From Bradyrhizobium iriomotense (GTDB lineage: Bacteria > Pseudomonadota > Alphaproteobacteria > Rhizobiales > Xanthobacteraceae): DNA of 64,000 nucleotides. A model generated the notes under the pieces. It did no database searches. It was not told the DNA's origin and was given only the letters and a program-made list of their open reading frames with translations. Where the stretch lies: assembly GCF_018129405.1 (NCBI RefSeq), contig NZ_JAFCLP010000002.1, positions 62,001 through 126,000 of the forward strand, written 5' to 3'. Shown one piece after another: positions 35,762 through 43,569 of the stretch (position 1 is its first letter; each line of letters begins with the position of its first letter). A program made the translations under genes and the position numbers.

Positions 35762-35814
35762 AAGCGAGACAATTCCCGCAAATGGGAACATCGGTTCAAT
35801 AGAGTACTTGAAGT

Positions 35815-35852
35815 GGGCCGCCGGCTCTTCGTCTCAATATCGCCGGCGGCCC
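35815..35852 (+). terminator. Strong GC hairpin downstream of the tail-collar-like gene
   Basis: GGGCCGCCGGC pairs perfectly with GCCGGCGGCCC over a 16-base loop, 54 bases after the stop codon. No T-run follows, so this could be a transcript-end stabiliser. Confidence 0.5.
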
Positions 35853-36031
35853 GTCGCACCACTTCCAATTGCCCTGCCACAAACAGAAGCCATGGCGCGA
35901 CTGCGGAGAAAGCCCGCATGCCGCCGGCGGTTCCGCCACGAGGCATGCGGGTTCTGCCGGGCTACCATCGATAATTCCCGGCTAGCCCAGGCCCCCTGTT
36001 CTGGAATCATGCGGGCGACCCGTTTTCAGCG

Positions 36032-36220
36032 ATGGCAATTCTGATGACGCGCGTTGTCTTTGCTTGCCCGAAATGCGACGCGGCCTTCATGACCGATCAG
36101 ATTTCGCGAAACGACCACGAGCCTCGCCAGTTTTGCTGCGCCTACTGCAAAACCATCGTCCACGAATGGCAGGACGAATTTGATTTTGTGAATTGGCGAC
36201 CTGCGTCGCAACCGGACTGA
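36032..36220 (+). CDS. Small zinc-ribbon protein, 62 residues
   Basis: VVFACPKCDAAFMTDQISRN followed by FCCAYCKTIVHEWQDEFDF: two CxxC knuckles about 30 residues apart make a zinc ribbon. The acidic C-terminus ends in SQPD. ATG 36032 or ATG 36044 may be the start. Function unknown; nucleic-acid or protein binding is plausible. Confidence 0.65.
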   Translation: MAILMTRVVFACPKCDAAFMTDQISRNDHEPRQFCCAYCKTIVHEWQDEFDFVNWRPASQPD

Positions 36221-36526
36221 CGTCCCGCGCAGTCCCCTGACGGTCTCCATCATGAAAACGGCCCCGCTCTCTCCGGGCAGAGAGAGCAAGGCCGCGCATT
36301 CCCAGATTTGCGGCCGATAGGGGCTTCCAATGGACACCGGCCGCACAGTGAAGCTTACCTGATTCCCGGTCGGAAATTGCCGATTTTTCCCGGTCGACTT
36401 GCACCGGCAAGAACCGCGCTCTAAGCCTCCTCCTTGAACGACAGGCGCCATGACCCATGAGGTCATCGCGCGTAACCATCATCCGCATCGTAAGGAACCT
36501 TGCCCACGCACTCGAATTCACAGGCG
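36221..36526. other. Intergenic region after the zinc-ribbon gene
   Basis: 306 bases; a hairpin at 36260-36293 is the only structure seen. Confidence 0.4.
36260..36293. terminator. Hairpin downstream of the zinc-ribbon gene
   Basis: GCTCTCTC (36266-36273) pairs with GAGAGAGC (36280-36287) around a six-base loop; GGCC on both sides can extend it. No T-run. Confidence 0.45.
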
Positions 36527-36655
36527 ATGAAGCGTCTGGTTTTCGGGTTCGCGGCGCTTGGCGCCACGCTGCTCTTGGCGCTGGTCTGGCTTGGCCAGCA
36601 CGAACGCCAAGCAGCCATTGAGCGATTGGAGAATTACGAAATCTCGCCCCGCTAG
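36527..36655 (+). CDS. Tiny membrane protein, 42 residues
   Basis: MKRLVFGFAALGATLLLALV is a membrane helix or uncleaved signal, followed by WLGQHERQAAIERLENYEIS and PR. No strong ribosome binding site. Unknown function. Confidence 0.5.
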   Translation: MKRLVFGFAALGATLLLALVWLGQHERQAAIERLENYEISPR

Positions 36656-36991
36656 GGACGCAATCAGCGCCGCCCATGGGATCGCAGCACTGTGACGGCA
36701 GCCACGGCCGCGAGCGTCCGCGATGCGGTTTGGCTGGAGCCGAGACGAGCATGGGACGCGAACTTGGCTCGGAGCTCGAACTCGTCCGATCCGCTCACCC
36801 AACGCCTGGAAACGACAATAGGCGCAAGCGCAGCAAGGAGGCCGTGGCGCCTCGATAGCCGCTCTCACCGTGCTTGCGGCGGGCTTTCGCAGGCCGTAAG
36901 AGACGTCTGTCCGTAACATGTCCCGGAACCAGGGACTGTTCGCATCGCGCTCGACGGGGATCAGCCGCTAAGTGGTTGAAACTATTGCGCT
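36656..36991. other. Intergenic region upstream of tRNA-Ser
   Basis: 336 bases. No supported gene; it should hold the tRNA promoter. No direct repeat of the tRNA 3' end was noticed in the rest of the window. Confidence 0.4.
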
Positions 36992-37081
36992 GGAAGGGTG
37001 GCCGAGTGGTTTAAGGCACCGGTCTTGAAAACCGGCGTGCCCGCAAGGGTACCGTGGGTTCGAATCCCACCCCTTCCGCCA
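36992..37081 (+). tRNA. tRNA-Ser (UGA)
   Basis: 90 bases with encoded CCA. Acceptor arm GGAAGGG (36992-36998) pairs with CCCTTCC (37071-37077). The anticodon stem CCGGT/ACCGG holds loop CTTGAAA with anticodon TGA (37026-37028), reading UCN codons. The long variable arm and TGGTTTAAGGC D-loop are those of class II tRNA-Ser; the T-arm contains GGTTCGAATCC. Confidence 0.97.
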
Positions 37082-37132
37082 GTTCCGAGCCAATCCGCCC
37101 GTCCCGGCCCCGCAGCGATATCGAACGGCACC

Positions 37133-37867
37133 TCAGCGCAGCGCCAGGCGCGCGCTGATCTCCCCATCCAGCACGAGGTCATCGCGTGCGCCGAGCAACC
37201 AAAGCTCGTCCGCCTCGACCCGCAGCAAGCTCCGTGACCACCAGCGCTCGATCATCGCCGCGAGAATTGCGGCCTCGTCGGCATCGAGATCGTCCATCAG
37301 ATTCCAGAGTCCGACCACGTAGAGGTCCGTCGTCGGGCGACCGAGCACGCGCTGAACCGCATGGAAGAGGTTCGCGCCATCGCGCTGCTCGGGGTAGACT
37401 CGAAGATAGAGCCGTCCCCGGTTCACATTCCCGGAGAACAGCCCCCGGACCTCGGCCCTGATGGGTCCGAGCCCGGCCAGGGCCGAGCGACGGGCGGGTT
37501 CGATGGCCGGCGGCTCGGAGCCGAGGCCGCCGCAGATGGTGGCGTGCAGACGCTCCCGCCGCCTGTCCAGCACGTGCCACGCCACCTTGCGAGCGAAGGG
37601 AGCCGTCCGCAGTTCCGCATCGAGCGCCTGATAGGCCGGGGAGGCTTCGAGTGCGTCGGCCGAGACGGGCAGCACCACCGAGTAAGCCGTGGGGTGGCGT
37701 CCCCTGTCGTAAGAGGTGCCCTCCTTCGCTGCGATCACGCGAGGATCGCGAGGAGCGACCAAGGGCAGATGCGCCAAACGGTAGGCATCGTCGAGCAACA
37801 TGCCTTGACCGGCGGCGAAACGCGTCCGGCTGCGTTCGTAGGCAAGTGCGTCGTCACTGCAAATCAT
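37133..37867 (-). CDS. Unknown protein next to tRNA-Ser
   Basis: About 244 residues from ATG 37867; a TTG at 38029 would give 298, but the added part reads as non-coding. The middle contains WHVLDRRRERLHATICGGLG, whose HxT unit recalls one half of the 2H phosphoesterase/LigT motif, but no clear second HxT is seen. The C-terminal half is compact and hydrophobic (TDLYVVGLWNLMDDLDADEA, RVEADELWLLGARDDLVLDG). No membrane segment or signal. I do not recognise a family. It ends 51 bases from the tRNA. Confidence 0.65.
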   Translation of the reverse strand: MICSDDALAYERSRTRFAAGQGMLLDDAYRLAHLPLVAPRDPRVIAAKEGTSYDRGRHPTAYSVVLPVSADALEASPAYQALDAELRTAPFARKVAWHVLDRRRERLHATICGGLGSEPPAIEPARRSALAGLGPIRAEVRGLFSGNVNRGRLYLRVYPEQRDGANLFHAVQRVLGRPTTDLYVVGLWNLMDDLDADEAAILAAMIERWWSRSLLRVEADELWLLGARDDLVLDGEISARLALR

Positions 37868-38270
37868 GTCCGGGCCGAGATTGAGATGCCGTTCAGTCTG
37901 AAGCACAGGGCTAATTCTCTCTCTGTGAATGGTCAGGGTCGCAAGACCAAGCTGCTGAACCAATATCCGATCGACGCGAGCAAACCGGCAACCGAGAAGA
38001 TCAAAGGGTGTGCGGATTCGTTCCGCCAATAGGTTGGAACAGCTCTGCCGAACCTAGCAAGCGGACGCTACCGGTTGCACCCACACAGAGGGGAATCTGG
38101 GGCACTGCAAATCCGAGGTACGCCGGTTGCCCAATCGCGAGCGACCTGGGTTCGATGCCAAATGTTAGTCCGGGCTAAGCGTAGCCTTGCTCGCCCGGCA
38201 ACTTCGGCCCCAACTCCTCCTATCCCTGGGTTGGGGCCGTTTCCCCAAAACGCAGACGGCGCTGCAATGA
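37868..38270. other. Gap between the unknown gene and a small gene
   Basis: 403 bases. The first 160 could encode an N-terminal extension of the unknown protein, but have no good start. Nothing else is supported. Confidence 0.35.
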
Positions 38271-38456
38271 TTAGCGCGCCAGCGCGCACGAGGACCTGAG
38301 GAAACGTAGCACCTGTTCGGCGCGCTCCTTGGTCAAATTAGCCGCCATGTCGGTCCCGATCAGTGCTGGGCCCATGCGCTCCCGATCGTAGACCATCCAA
38401 CCCTTGCCTCCCATTCGAACGAAAAACCTGCTCTGCATCGACTCTTGATCAGTCAT
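38271..38456 (-). CDS. Small unknown protein, 61 residues
   Basis: Begins MTDQESMQSRFFVRMGGKGW, then MVYDRERMGPALIGTD and LTKERAEQVLRFLR. The pattern 'RFxVRMGGKGWMVYDRxxxGPA' is that of a family of short proteins common in Bradyrhizobium; compact beta hairpin plus helix. Function unknown. Confidence 0.7.
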   Translation of the reverse strand: MTDQESMQSRFFVRMGGKGWMVYDRERMGPALIGTDMAANLTKERAEQVLRFLRSSCALAR

Positions 38457-38646
38457 TGGTGACGCCCCGGTTGCTCGACGAACAAGGAAAGGCGGCCATT
38501 CTTCTGCTTGCATTAATCTGTGTGAATCGGATTGGGAAAAAATGGCAATAATTCCTGTCTGGAATGTGCTGAAGCGAACAGAAGCGCTGGGAGCGCAGGG
38601 TAAGCTATCGACGGCTTGGCCTTCCCCAAGGGTCCAAGCACCTCCA

Positions 38647-38694
38647 GCGGCCCCGGCTCTACCCCAAAAGCCCCCCCACCACAGCCGGGGCCGC
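38647..38694. other. Perfect 12-bp GC stem-loop
   Basis: GCGGCCCCGGCT (38647-38658) pairs with AGCCGGGGCCGC (38683-38694) around a 24-base C-rich loop. On the minus strand it lies about 207 bases beyond the stop of the gene at 38901. Unassigned; could be part of a small RNA. Confidence 0.6.
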
Positions 38695-38790
38695 CTTGTG
38701 GCTATTGAGACAGCTCCGTCAGGCGAGTGTCAGCCAGGTGTCCTAGCCTTGGCGGGACCGTCGACACCGCCCAGGGCGTTGCCGGTTGCG

Positions 38791-38826
38791 GGGCCCGGCT
38801 GGAGTTTCTGCTCCAGGTCCGGGCCC
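38791..38826. other. Bulged 14-bp stem-loop
   Basis: GGGCCCGG-CTGGAG pairs with CTCCAG-CCGGGCCC, interrupted only by a two-base GT bulge (38817-38818), with loop TTTCTG. Followed by TGTTTG on the plus strand. Confidence 0.6.
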
Positions 38827-38841
38827 TGTTTGCTCGAGGCC

Positions 38842-38873
38842 AAAGAAAACGCGGCGCCCGAGGGAGCGCCGCG
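38842..38873 (-). terminator. Intrinsic terminator of the Tyr/Pro-rich secreted protein
   Basis: On the minus strand CGCGGCGC, an eight-base loop and GCGCCGCG are followed by TTTTCTTT. It starts 27 bases after the stop codon at 38901, a standard Rho-independent terminator. Confidence 0.85.
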
Positions 38874-38900
38874 CGAAATTCGTTCGTTGCTGTGTGGGTG

Positions 38901-39275
38901 TCAGTAACCGCAGGAGGCGCAGCCCATCTGCACCGGGGCGTAATAGGAATAGCCGGGCGAGACCATTTCGACGCGCTGGCGCGTGGCGTATTGCGGCGGG
39001 ATGCGCTCGTACTGGACGCTCGGCGGCGCCACCATCACGGTCTGCGGCACCATCACGGTGCGGTACTGCGCCGGCGTGCGATGCGCGACGACCGAGCCCG
39101 GCGAAACCATGACGGTCTCATCGACGGTGCGGTATTGCGGCGCGACGTATTGCTGCTGATAGCAGGTCGTGCAGGGCGGCGGCGCGTAGCAATTGTAGCA
39201 GCCGGCAGAGGCGGCGCCCGTCATCGACATCGCGGCGACGGCCGTGGAGAAAACAACAGCAAGAGTACGAGACAT
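38901..39275 (-). CDS. Secreted Tyr/Pro/Val-rich repetitive protein
   Basis: 124 residues. Signal peptide MSRTLAVVFSTAVAAMSMTG ends at ASA. The mature chain starts with a cysteine cluster (CYNCYAPPPCTTC) and ends with CASCGY; between them imperfect repeats of about 20 residues alternate PQYRTV, VMVSPGSVV, AQYRTVMVPQ, VMVAPPS and VEMVSPGYS. The composition suggests a cell-surface or periplasmic structural protein, possibly disulfide linked. It has its own intrinsic terminator. Family function unknown. Confidence 0.8.
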   Translation of the reverse strand: MSRTLAVVFSTAVAAMSMTGAASAGCYNCYAPPPCTTCYQQQYVAPQYRTVDETVMVSPGSVVAHRTPAQYRTVMVPQTVMVAPPSVQYERIPPQYATRQRVEMVSPGYSYYAPVQMGCASCGY

Positions 39276-39444
39276 TATTTAGTGCCCCAGTTGCCCGAAA
39301 TGGATTTGCGAAGGTCGCATCAGTATACGCTGCAAAATCCAAGGCTGCTGAAGTTCGTCGAGGCATCCTTAATGCGAACGCGAAGCTGCTTACGATCAAT
39401 AAGGACTCATTGACCATGCATGCTTACGCCAAACGACCGGATTA

Positions 39445-39559
39445 GTAGCCCGGATGGAGCGCAGCGCAATCCGGGACCGGCCTCGCTCCGGTCTCGCAAC
39501 TCCCCGGATTGCGCCATCGGGCGGCGCTTCGCGCCGACCGGTGGCTCCATCCGGGCTAC
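39445..39559. repeat. Nested inverted repeat (REP-like) downstream of ilvD
   Basis: GTAGCCCGGATGGAGC (39445-39460) pairs with GCTCCATCCGGGCTAC (39544-39559), and inside it GCGCAATCCGGG (39464-39475) pairs with CCCGGATTGCGC (39503-39514). The element lies 12 bases beyond the ilvD stop. Such 'tagcccggatggagcg' elements are a known intergenic repeat type in rhizobial genomes. It may end or stabilise the ilvD transcript. Confidence 0.85.
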
Positions 39560-39571
39560 GAGAGCCAGAGC

Positions 39572-41422
39572 TTACTTCGAGCGCCGCTTCACTTCGCGCA
39601 CCGCGCCGCGCGCAGCGCTGGTGGTGAGTGCAGCGTAAGCCTGCAGCGCGGTCGAGACATTGCGCTTGCGGCCCGTCGCCTGCCAGGCGGCATCGCCCTT
39701 CGCCTCTTCCGCTGCGCGGCGCTTGGCGAGTTCCTCGTCGGAGACCTCCAGCGTGATGCTGCGGTTCGGAATGTCGATGGCGATGACGTCGCCGGTGCGC
39801 ACCAGACCGATGTTGCCGCCTTCGGCGGCCTCCGGCGACAGATGGCCGATCGACAGGCCGGACGAACCACCGGAGAAACGGCCGTCGGTGACAAGCGCGC
39901 AGGCTTTGCCGAGGCCCATCGATTTCAGGTAGCTGGTCGGATACAGCATCTCCTGCATGCCGGGGCCGCCGCGCGGGCCTTCGTAGATGATGACCACGAC
40001 CTCGCCGGCCACGACCTTGCCGCCCAAAATGCCTTCGACGGCAGCGTCCTGGCTTTCGAACACGCGCGCGGGGCCTGCGAATTTCAGGATCGAGGCATCG
40101 ACGCCGGCGGTCTTCACGATGCAGCCGTCCTGCGCGAGGTTGCCGTAGAGCACGGCCAAACCGCCGTCCTTGCTGAAGGCGTGCTCGAGATCGCGCACCA
40201 CGCCCTTCTCGCGGTCGGCATCGAGCTCGTCGTAGCGGCGCTCCTGGCTGAAGGCGACCTGGGTCGGGATGCCGCCGGGCGAGGCACGATAGAAGGTGCG
40301 CACCGCCTCGCTCTTGGAGCGCTTGATGTCCCAGCGCTCCAGCGCATCGTTCATGGTCGGCGCGTGCACGGTCGATACCGAGGTGTCGATCAGGCCGGCG
40401 CGGTCGAGCTCGCCCAGAATGCCCATGATGCCGCCGGCGCGATGCACGTCCTCGACGTGCACGTCGGCAACGGAGGGCGCGACCTTGCAGAGCACGGGCA
40501 CGCGACGAGAAAGCCGGTCGATGTCGCGCATGGTGAACTCCACCTGCCCTTCATGGGCGGCGGCGAGCAGATGCAGCACGGTGTTGGTCGAGCCGCCCAT
40601 CGCGATGTCGAGCGTCATCGCGTTCTCGAACGCCTTGAAGTTCGCGATGTTGCGCGGCAGGACCGAAGCATCGTCCTGCTCGTAATAGCGTCGCACGAGA
40701 TCGACGATGGTGTGACCGGCCTCGACGAACAGGCGCTTGCGATCGGCATGGGTTGCGACCACCGAGCCGTTGCCGGGCAGCGCCAGGCCCAGCGCCTCGG
40801 TCAGGCAGTTCATGGAATTGGCGGTGAACATGCCCGAGCAGGAGCCGCAGGTCGGGCACGCCGAGCGCTCGATCACCTTGACGTCGTCGTCGCTGACCTT
40901 GGAGTCGGCCGCGGCCACCATGGCATCGATGAGGTCGACGGCCTTGGTCTTGCCCTGCAGCTTGACCTTGCCGGCTTCCATCGGCCCGCCCGAGACGAAC
41001 ACGGCGGGGATATTGAGCCGCAGCGCGGCCATCAGCATGCCGGGCGTGATCTTGTCGCAGTTGGAGATGCAGACGAGGCCGTCGGCGCAATGCGCATTGG
41101 CCATGTACTCGACGCTGTCGGCGATCAATTCGCGCGACGGCAGGCTGTAGAGCATGCCGTCATGGCCCATGGCGATGCCGTCGTCGACCGCAATGGTGTT
41201 GAACTCCTTGGCGACGCCGCCGGCCTGCTCAATCTCGCGGGCGACGAGCTGGCCGAGGTCCTTGAGGTGGACGTGGCCGGGCACGAACTGGGTGAATGAG
41301 TTGACGACCGCGATGATCGGCTTGCCGAAATCGCCGTCCTTCATGCCGGTCGCGCGCCAGAGGCCGCGGGCACCCGCCATGTTGCGGCCGTGGGTGGTGG
41401 TGCGGGAGCGATAGGCTGGCAT
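39572..41422 (-). CDS. ilvD: Dihydroxy-acid dehydratase
   Basis: Converts 2,3-dihydroxy-3-methylbutanoate (or the methylpentanoate) to the 2-oxo acid in valine, leucine and isoleucine synthesis; iron-sulfur dependent. 616 residues. Signatures: [53 protein letters not shown] and [20 protein letters not shown]. This is the E. coli-type enzyme. Monocistronic, with a repeat element at each end. Confidence 0.97.
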   Translation of the reverse strand: MPAYRSRTTTHGRNMAGARGLWRATGMKDGDFGKPIIAVVNSFTQFVPGHVHLKDLGQLVAREIEQAGGVAKEFNTIAVDDGIAMGHDGMLYSLPSRELIADSVEYMANAHCADGLVCISNCDKITPGMLMAALRLNIPAVFVSGGPMEAGKVKLQGKTKAVDLIDAMVAAADSKVSDDDVKVIERSACPTCGSCSGMFTANSMNCLTEALGLALPGNGSVVATHADRKRLFVEAGHTIVDLVRRYYEQDDASVLPRNIANFKAFENAMTLDIAMGGSTNTVLHLLAAAHEGQVEFTMRDIDRLSRRVPVLCKVAPSVADVHVEDVHRAGGIMGILGELDRAGLIDTSVSTVHAPTMNDALERWDIKRSKSEAVRTFYRASPGGIPTQVAFSQERRYDELDADREKGVVRDLEHAFSKDGGLAVLYGNLAQDGCIVKTAGVDASILKFAGPARVFESQDAAVEGILGGKVVAGEVVVIIYEGPRGGPGMQEMLYPTSYLKSMGLGKACALVTDGRFSGGSSGLSIGHLSPEAAEGGNIGLVRTGDVIAIDIPNRSITLEVSDEELAKRRAAEEAKGDAAWQATGRKRNVSTALQAYAALTTSAARGAVREVKRRSK

Positions 41423-41782
41423 GGCGGTTTCCGTCCTCGGGTTTGGGGCCGGGCGGGAAAATGTCGAGCCGCCTCAGGCCTTTCCGGCCGGATAGCGCAC
41501 GGGCGGGCGAGGTGCAACGGGAACTTGGGCCGGACAGGGCTCCCCTGCTCCCGGCGCGGGGTCCTGCCGCGCCCCCAATTGTCGTCCCGGACAAGCGCGC
41601 CTCAAAGCGCGCGCTGATCCGGGACCCATCAGCCACAGGGGATGGCTGTGGCGCGAAGCTGACAACTCCGAGCCTCCATAATCACGTCCGCCGGTGGTTA
41701 TGGGTCCCGGATCTGCGCTTACGCTTGTCCGGGACGACGCCGGAGGACGTTGCACGGGTCCGTAACCGCCGCACCCCTTGCT
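41423..41782. other. Intergenic region upstream of ilvD, mostly a repeat element
   Basis: 360 bases between ilvD and the peptide ABC operon. A large inverted repeat occupies 41581-41738. The ilvD promoter should be in the first 150 bases. Confidence 0.5.
41581..41738. repeat. Large inverted repeat element of intergenic type
   Basis: Arm one has GTCGTCCCGGACAAGCG (41581-41597) and GATCCGGGACCCA (41616-41628); arm two has TGGGTCCCGGATC (41701-41713) and CGCTTGTCCGGGACGAC (41722-41738). The arms pair almost throughout, with an asymmetric 70-base middle. Elements of this 'gtcccggacaagcg...ccgggaccca' type are dispersed in Bradyrhizobium genomes. It lies downstream of the peptide ABC operon and upstream of ilvD. 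Confidence 0.85.
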
Positions 41783-42643
41783 TTATTGCAGGGTCGGATC
41801 GAGCCGGTCGCGCAGCCAGTCGCCGATCACGGAGACCGCCAGCGTGGTCACGACGATGGTGGTCGCCGGCGCCAGCATGATCCAGGGCGCCCGGGTCAGG
41901 TATTCGCGGCCATAGCCGACCATGTTGCCGAGGCTGGTCATCGGCGGCTGCACGCCGAGGCCAAGGAAGGACAGGCCGGATTCCATCAGGATCACCTCGG
42001 GGAAGACCAGCGTGGTCGAGACGATCAGGGTGGAGGCGATGTTGGGCAGGATGTGCCGGAGGTAGATCCGCGACGGCGTTGCCCCTAACTGCCGGACGGC
42101 CGCGGCGTAGCCTTGCGCGTTGGCGGAGATGGCAAGGCCCCGCGCGATGCGGGCATAGCGCTCCCAGCCGAACAGGCCCATCAGGCCGACCAGCAGCGGC
42201 AGCGAATTGCCGAAGAAGGCGAGCACGGCCAGCGCCATGATCAGGAAGGGCATGCTGGCCTGGAAGTCGGTCAGCATCAGCACGAGCTGCTCGACGGCGC
42301 CGCGGAAATGCGCGGCCAGGAAGCCGAGCGTGGTGCCGACGACGGCTGATATCGCGGTGGCGCCGAAGGCGATCAGCAGCGAGATCCGGATCGAGACCAG
42401 GAGCCGCGACAGCACGTCGCGGCCGAGCTCGTCGGTGCCGAGCCAATGTGCGACATTGCCGGGCGCGGCAAGACGATTGCGCAGATCGAGCTGGGTGAAG
42501 CCGTAGGGCGCGATCTTCTCGGCGAAGGCCGCGATCGCCAGCATCGCAACGATCCAGCCGATCGCCAGCGCCACCGAGACCGGGATCGCCGGCAGGCTGA
42601 TGCGGCGGCGGACAGACGCGTCCTTTAACGTAGCGTCGGTCAT
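41783..42643 (-). CDS. Peptide-type ABC transporter permease DppC/OppC
   Basis: 286 residues. Family features: HWLGTDELGRDVLSRLLVSI near residue 65, the EAA loop GYAAAVRQLGATPSRIYLRH with ILPN following, and FLGLGVQPP. About six membrane helices. Its start overlaps the DppB stop by four bases; last gene of the operon. Confidence 0.93.
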   Translation of the reverse strand: MTDATLKDASVRRRISLPAIPVSVALAIGWIVAMLAIAAFAEKIAPYGFTQLDLRNRLAAPGNVAHWLGTDELGRDVLSRLLVSIRISLLIAFGATAISAVVGTTLGFLAAHFRGAVEQLVLMLTDFQASMPFLIMALAVLAFFGNSLPLLVGLMGLFGWERYARIARGLAISANAQGYAAAVRQLGATPSRIYLRHILPNIASTLIVSTTLVFPEVILMESGLSFLGLGVQPPMTSLGNMVGYGREYLTRAPWIMLAPATTIVVTTLAVSVIGDWLRDRLDPTLQ

Positions 42644-43569
42644 GCGTGTGCTCCCTTGGCGCGCAGCCGCGGATCAAGGAAGCCGTAGAGGAAGTCGACG
42701 ACCAGGTTGGACGTGACCATCGTCATCGCCACCAGCAGCAGGATGCATTGCACGACCGCGAGATCGCGGTTGGCGACGGCGACCACGAGCAGGCGCCCTA
42801 CTCCCGGCCAGGCAAACACGCTCTCGACCACGACCGCGCCCGCGATCAGCGTGCCCACCATGAAGCCCAGAATTGTGACGGTCGGGATCGCCGCGTTCGG
42901 CAGCGCATGCGAGGTCACCACCTTGTGCCACGGCACGCCCTTTGCGGATGCGGTGCGGATATAGGGCTGACCGAGCACCTCCAGCATCGCACTGCGGGTG
43001 AAGCGCGCCAGCACGGCCGCGCCGCCGAGACTAAGGGTCGCAATTGGCAAGATGGCGTGGCGCCAGCTGTCCTGTCCGCCCGAGGGCAGCCAGCCGAGCT
43101 GCACGGCGAAGACCAGAACCAGGATCAGCGCCAGCACGAAGCTTGGCACAGTAAAGCCGGCGACCGCCGTCATCATCACGGCGCGGTCGATTCCCGAGCC
43201 CCGGTGCAGCGCGGCGTAGATGCCGGCGGGAACGCCGAGCGCGACCTTGAAGAAGAAGGCCGGCAAGGTCAGCGCCAGCGTGGCTGGAATCCGCTCCAGT
43301 ACCAGCTCGATCGCGGGACGGCCGTCGCGCATGGAGCGGCCGAGCTCGCCTTTGGCGATGGCGCTGAAGTAATCGAGATACTGGAACCAGATGGGATCAT
43401 CGAGGCCCCAGGCTTTTCGGAAGGCGGCGATGGCTTCGGGCGGCGCTTCCGGTCCCAAAATCATCAGGGCGGGATCGCCCGACAGCCGCAGCACGACGAA
43501 GGCGAAGGTGACGACGAGAACGATCGTCAGTGCCGCACGCCCGATCCGAATGGCGAAATAGCGTCCCAT
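42640..43569 (-). CDS. Peptide-type ABC transporter permease DppB/OppB
   Basis: 309 residues. Start MGRYFAIRIGRAALTIVLVV, periplasmic loop around WGLDDPIWFQYLDYFSAIAK, EAA loop YIRTASAKGVPWHKVVTSHA and LPNAAIP, ending FLYGFLDPRLRAKG. The ATG shares one base with the stop of the preceding ATPase gene. Confidence 0.93.
   Translation of the reverse strand: MGRYFAIRIGRAALTIVLVVTFAFVVLRLSGDPALMILGPEAPPEAIAAFRKAWGLDDPIWFQYLDYFSAIAKGELGRSMRDGRPAIELVLERIPATLALTLPAFFFKVALGVPAGIYAALHRGSGIDRAVMMTAVAGFTVPSFVLALILVLVFAVQLGWLPSGGQDSWRHAILPIATLSLGGAAVLARFTRSAMLEVLGQPYIRTASAKGVPWHKVVTSHALPNAAIPTVTILGFMVGTLIAGAVVVESVFAWPGVGRLLVVAVANRDLAVVQCILLLVAMTMVTSNLVVDFLYGFLDPRLRAKGAHA

Larger units (their letters stand above)
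38457..38900. other. Intergenic region with three strong hairpins
   Basis: 444 bases with no supported gene. It contains stem-loops at 38647-38694, 38791-38826 and 38850-38873. The last is the terminator of the gene at 38901-39275; the other two are unexplained. Confidence 0.6.

Noticed and set aside
38090-38190. Possible degenerate tRNA: GGGTTCGATGCC looks like a T-arm
   Set aside because: No acceptor, D or anticodon arm can be paired around it.
36992-39300. A genomic island inserted at tRNA-Ser
   Set aside because: No integrase, no repeat of the tRNA 3' end and no obvious change of base composition was found.
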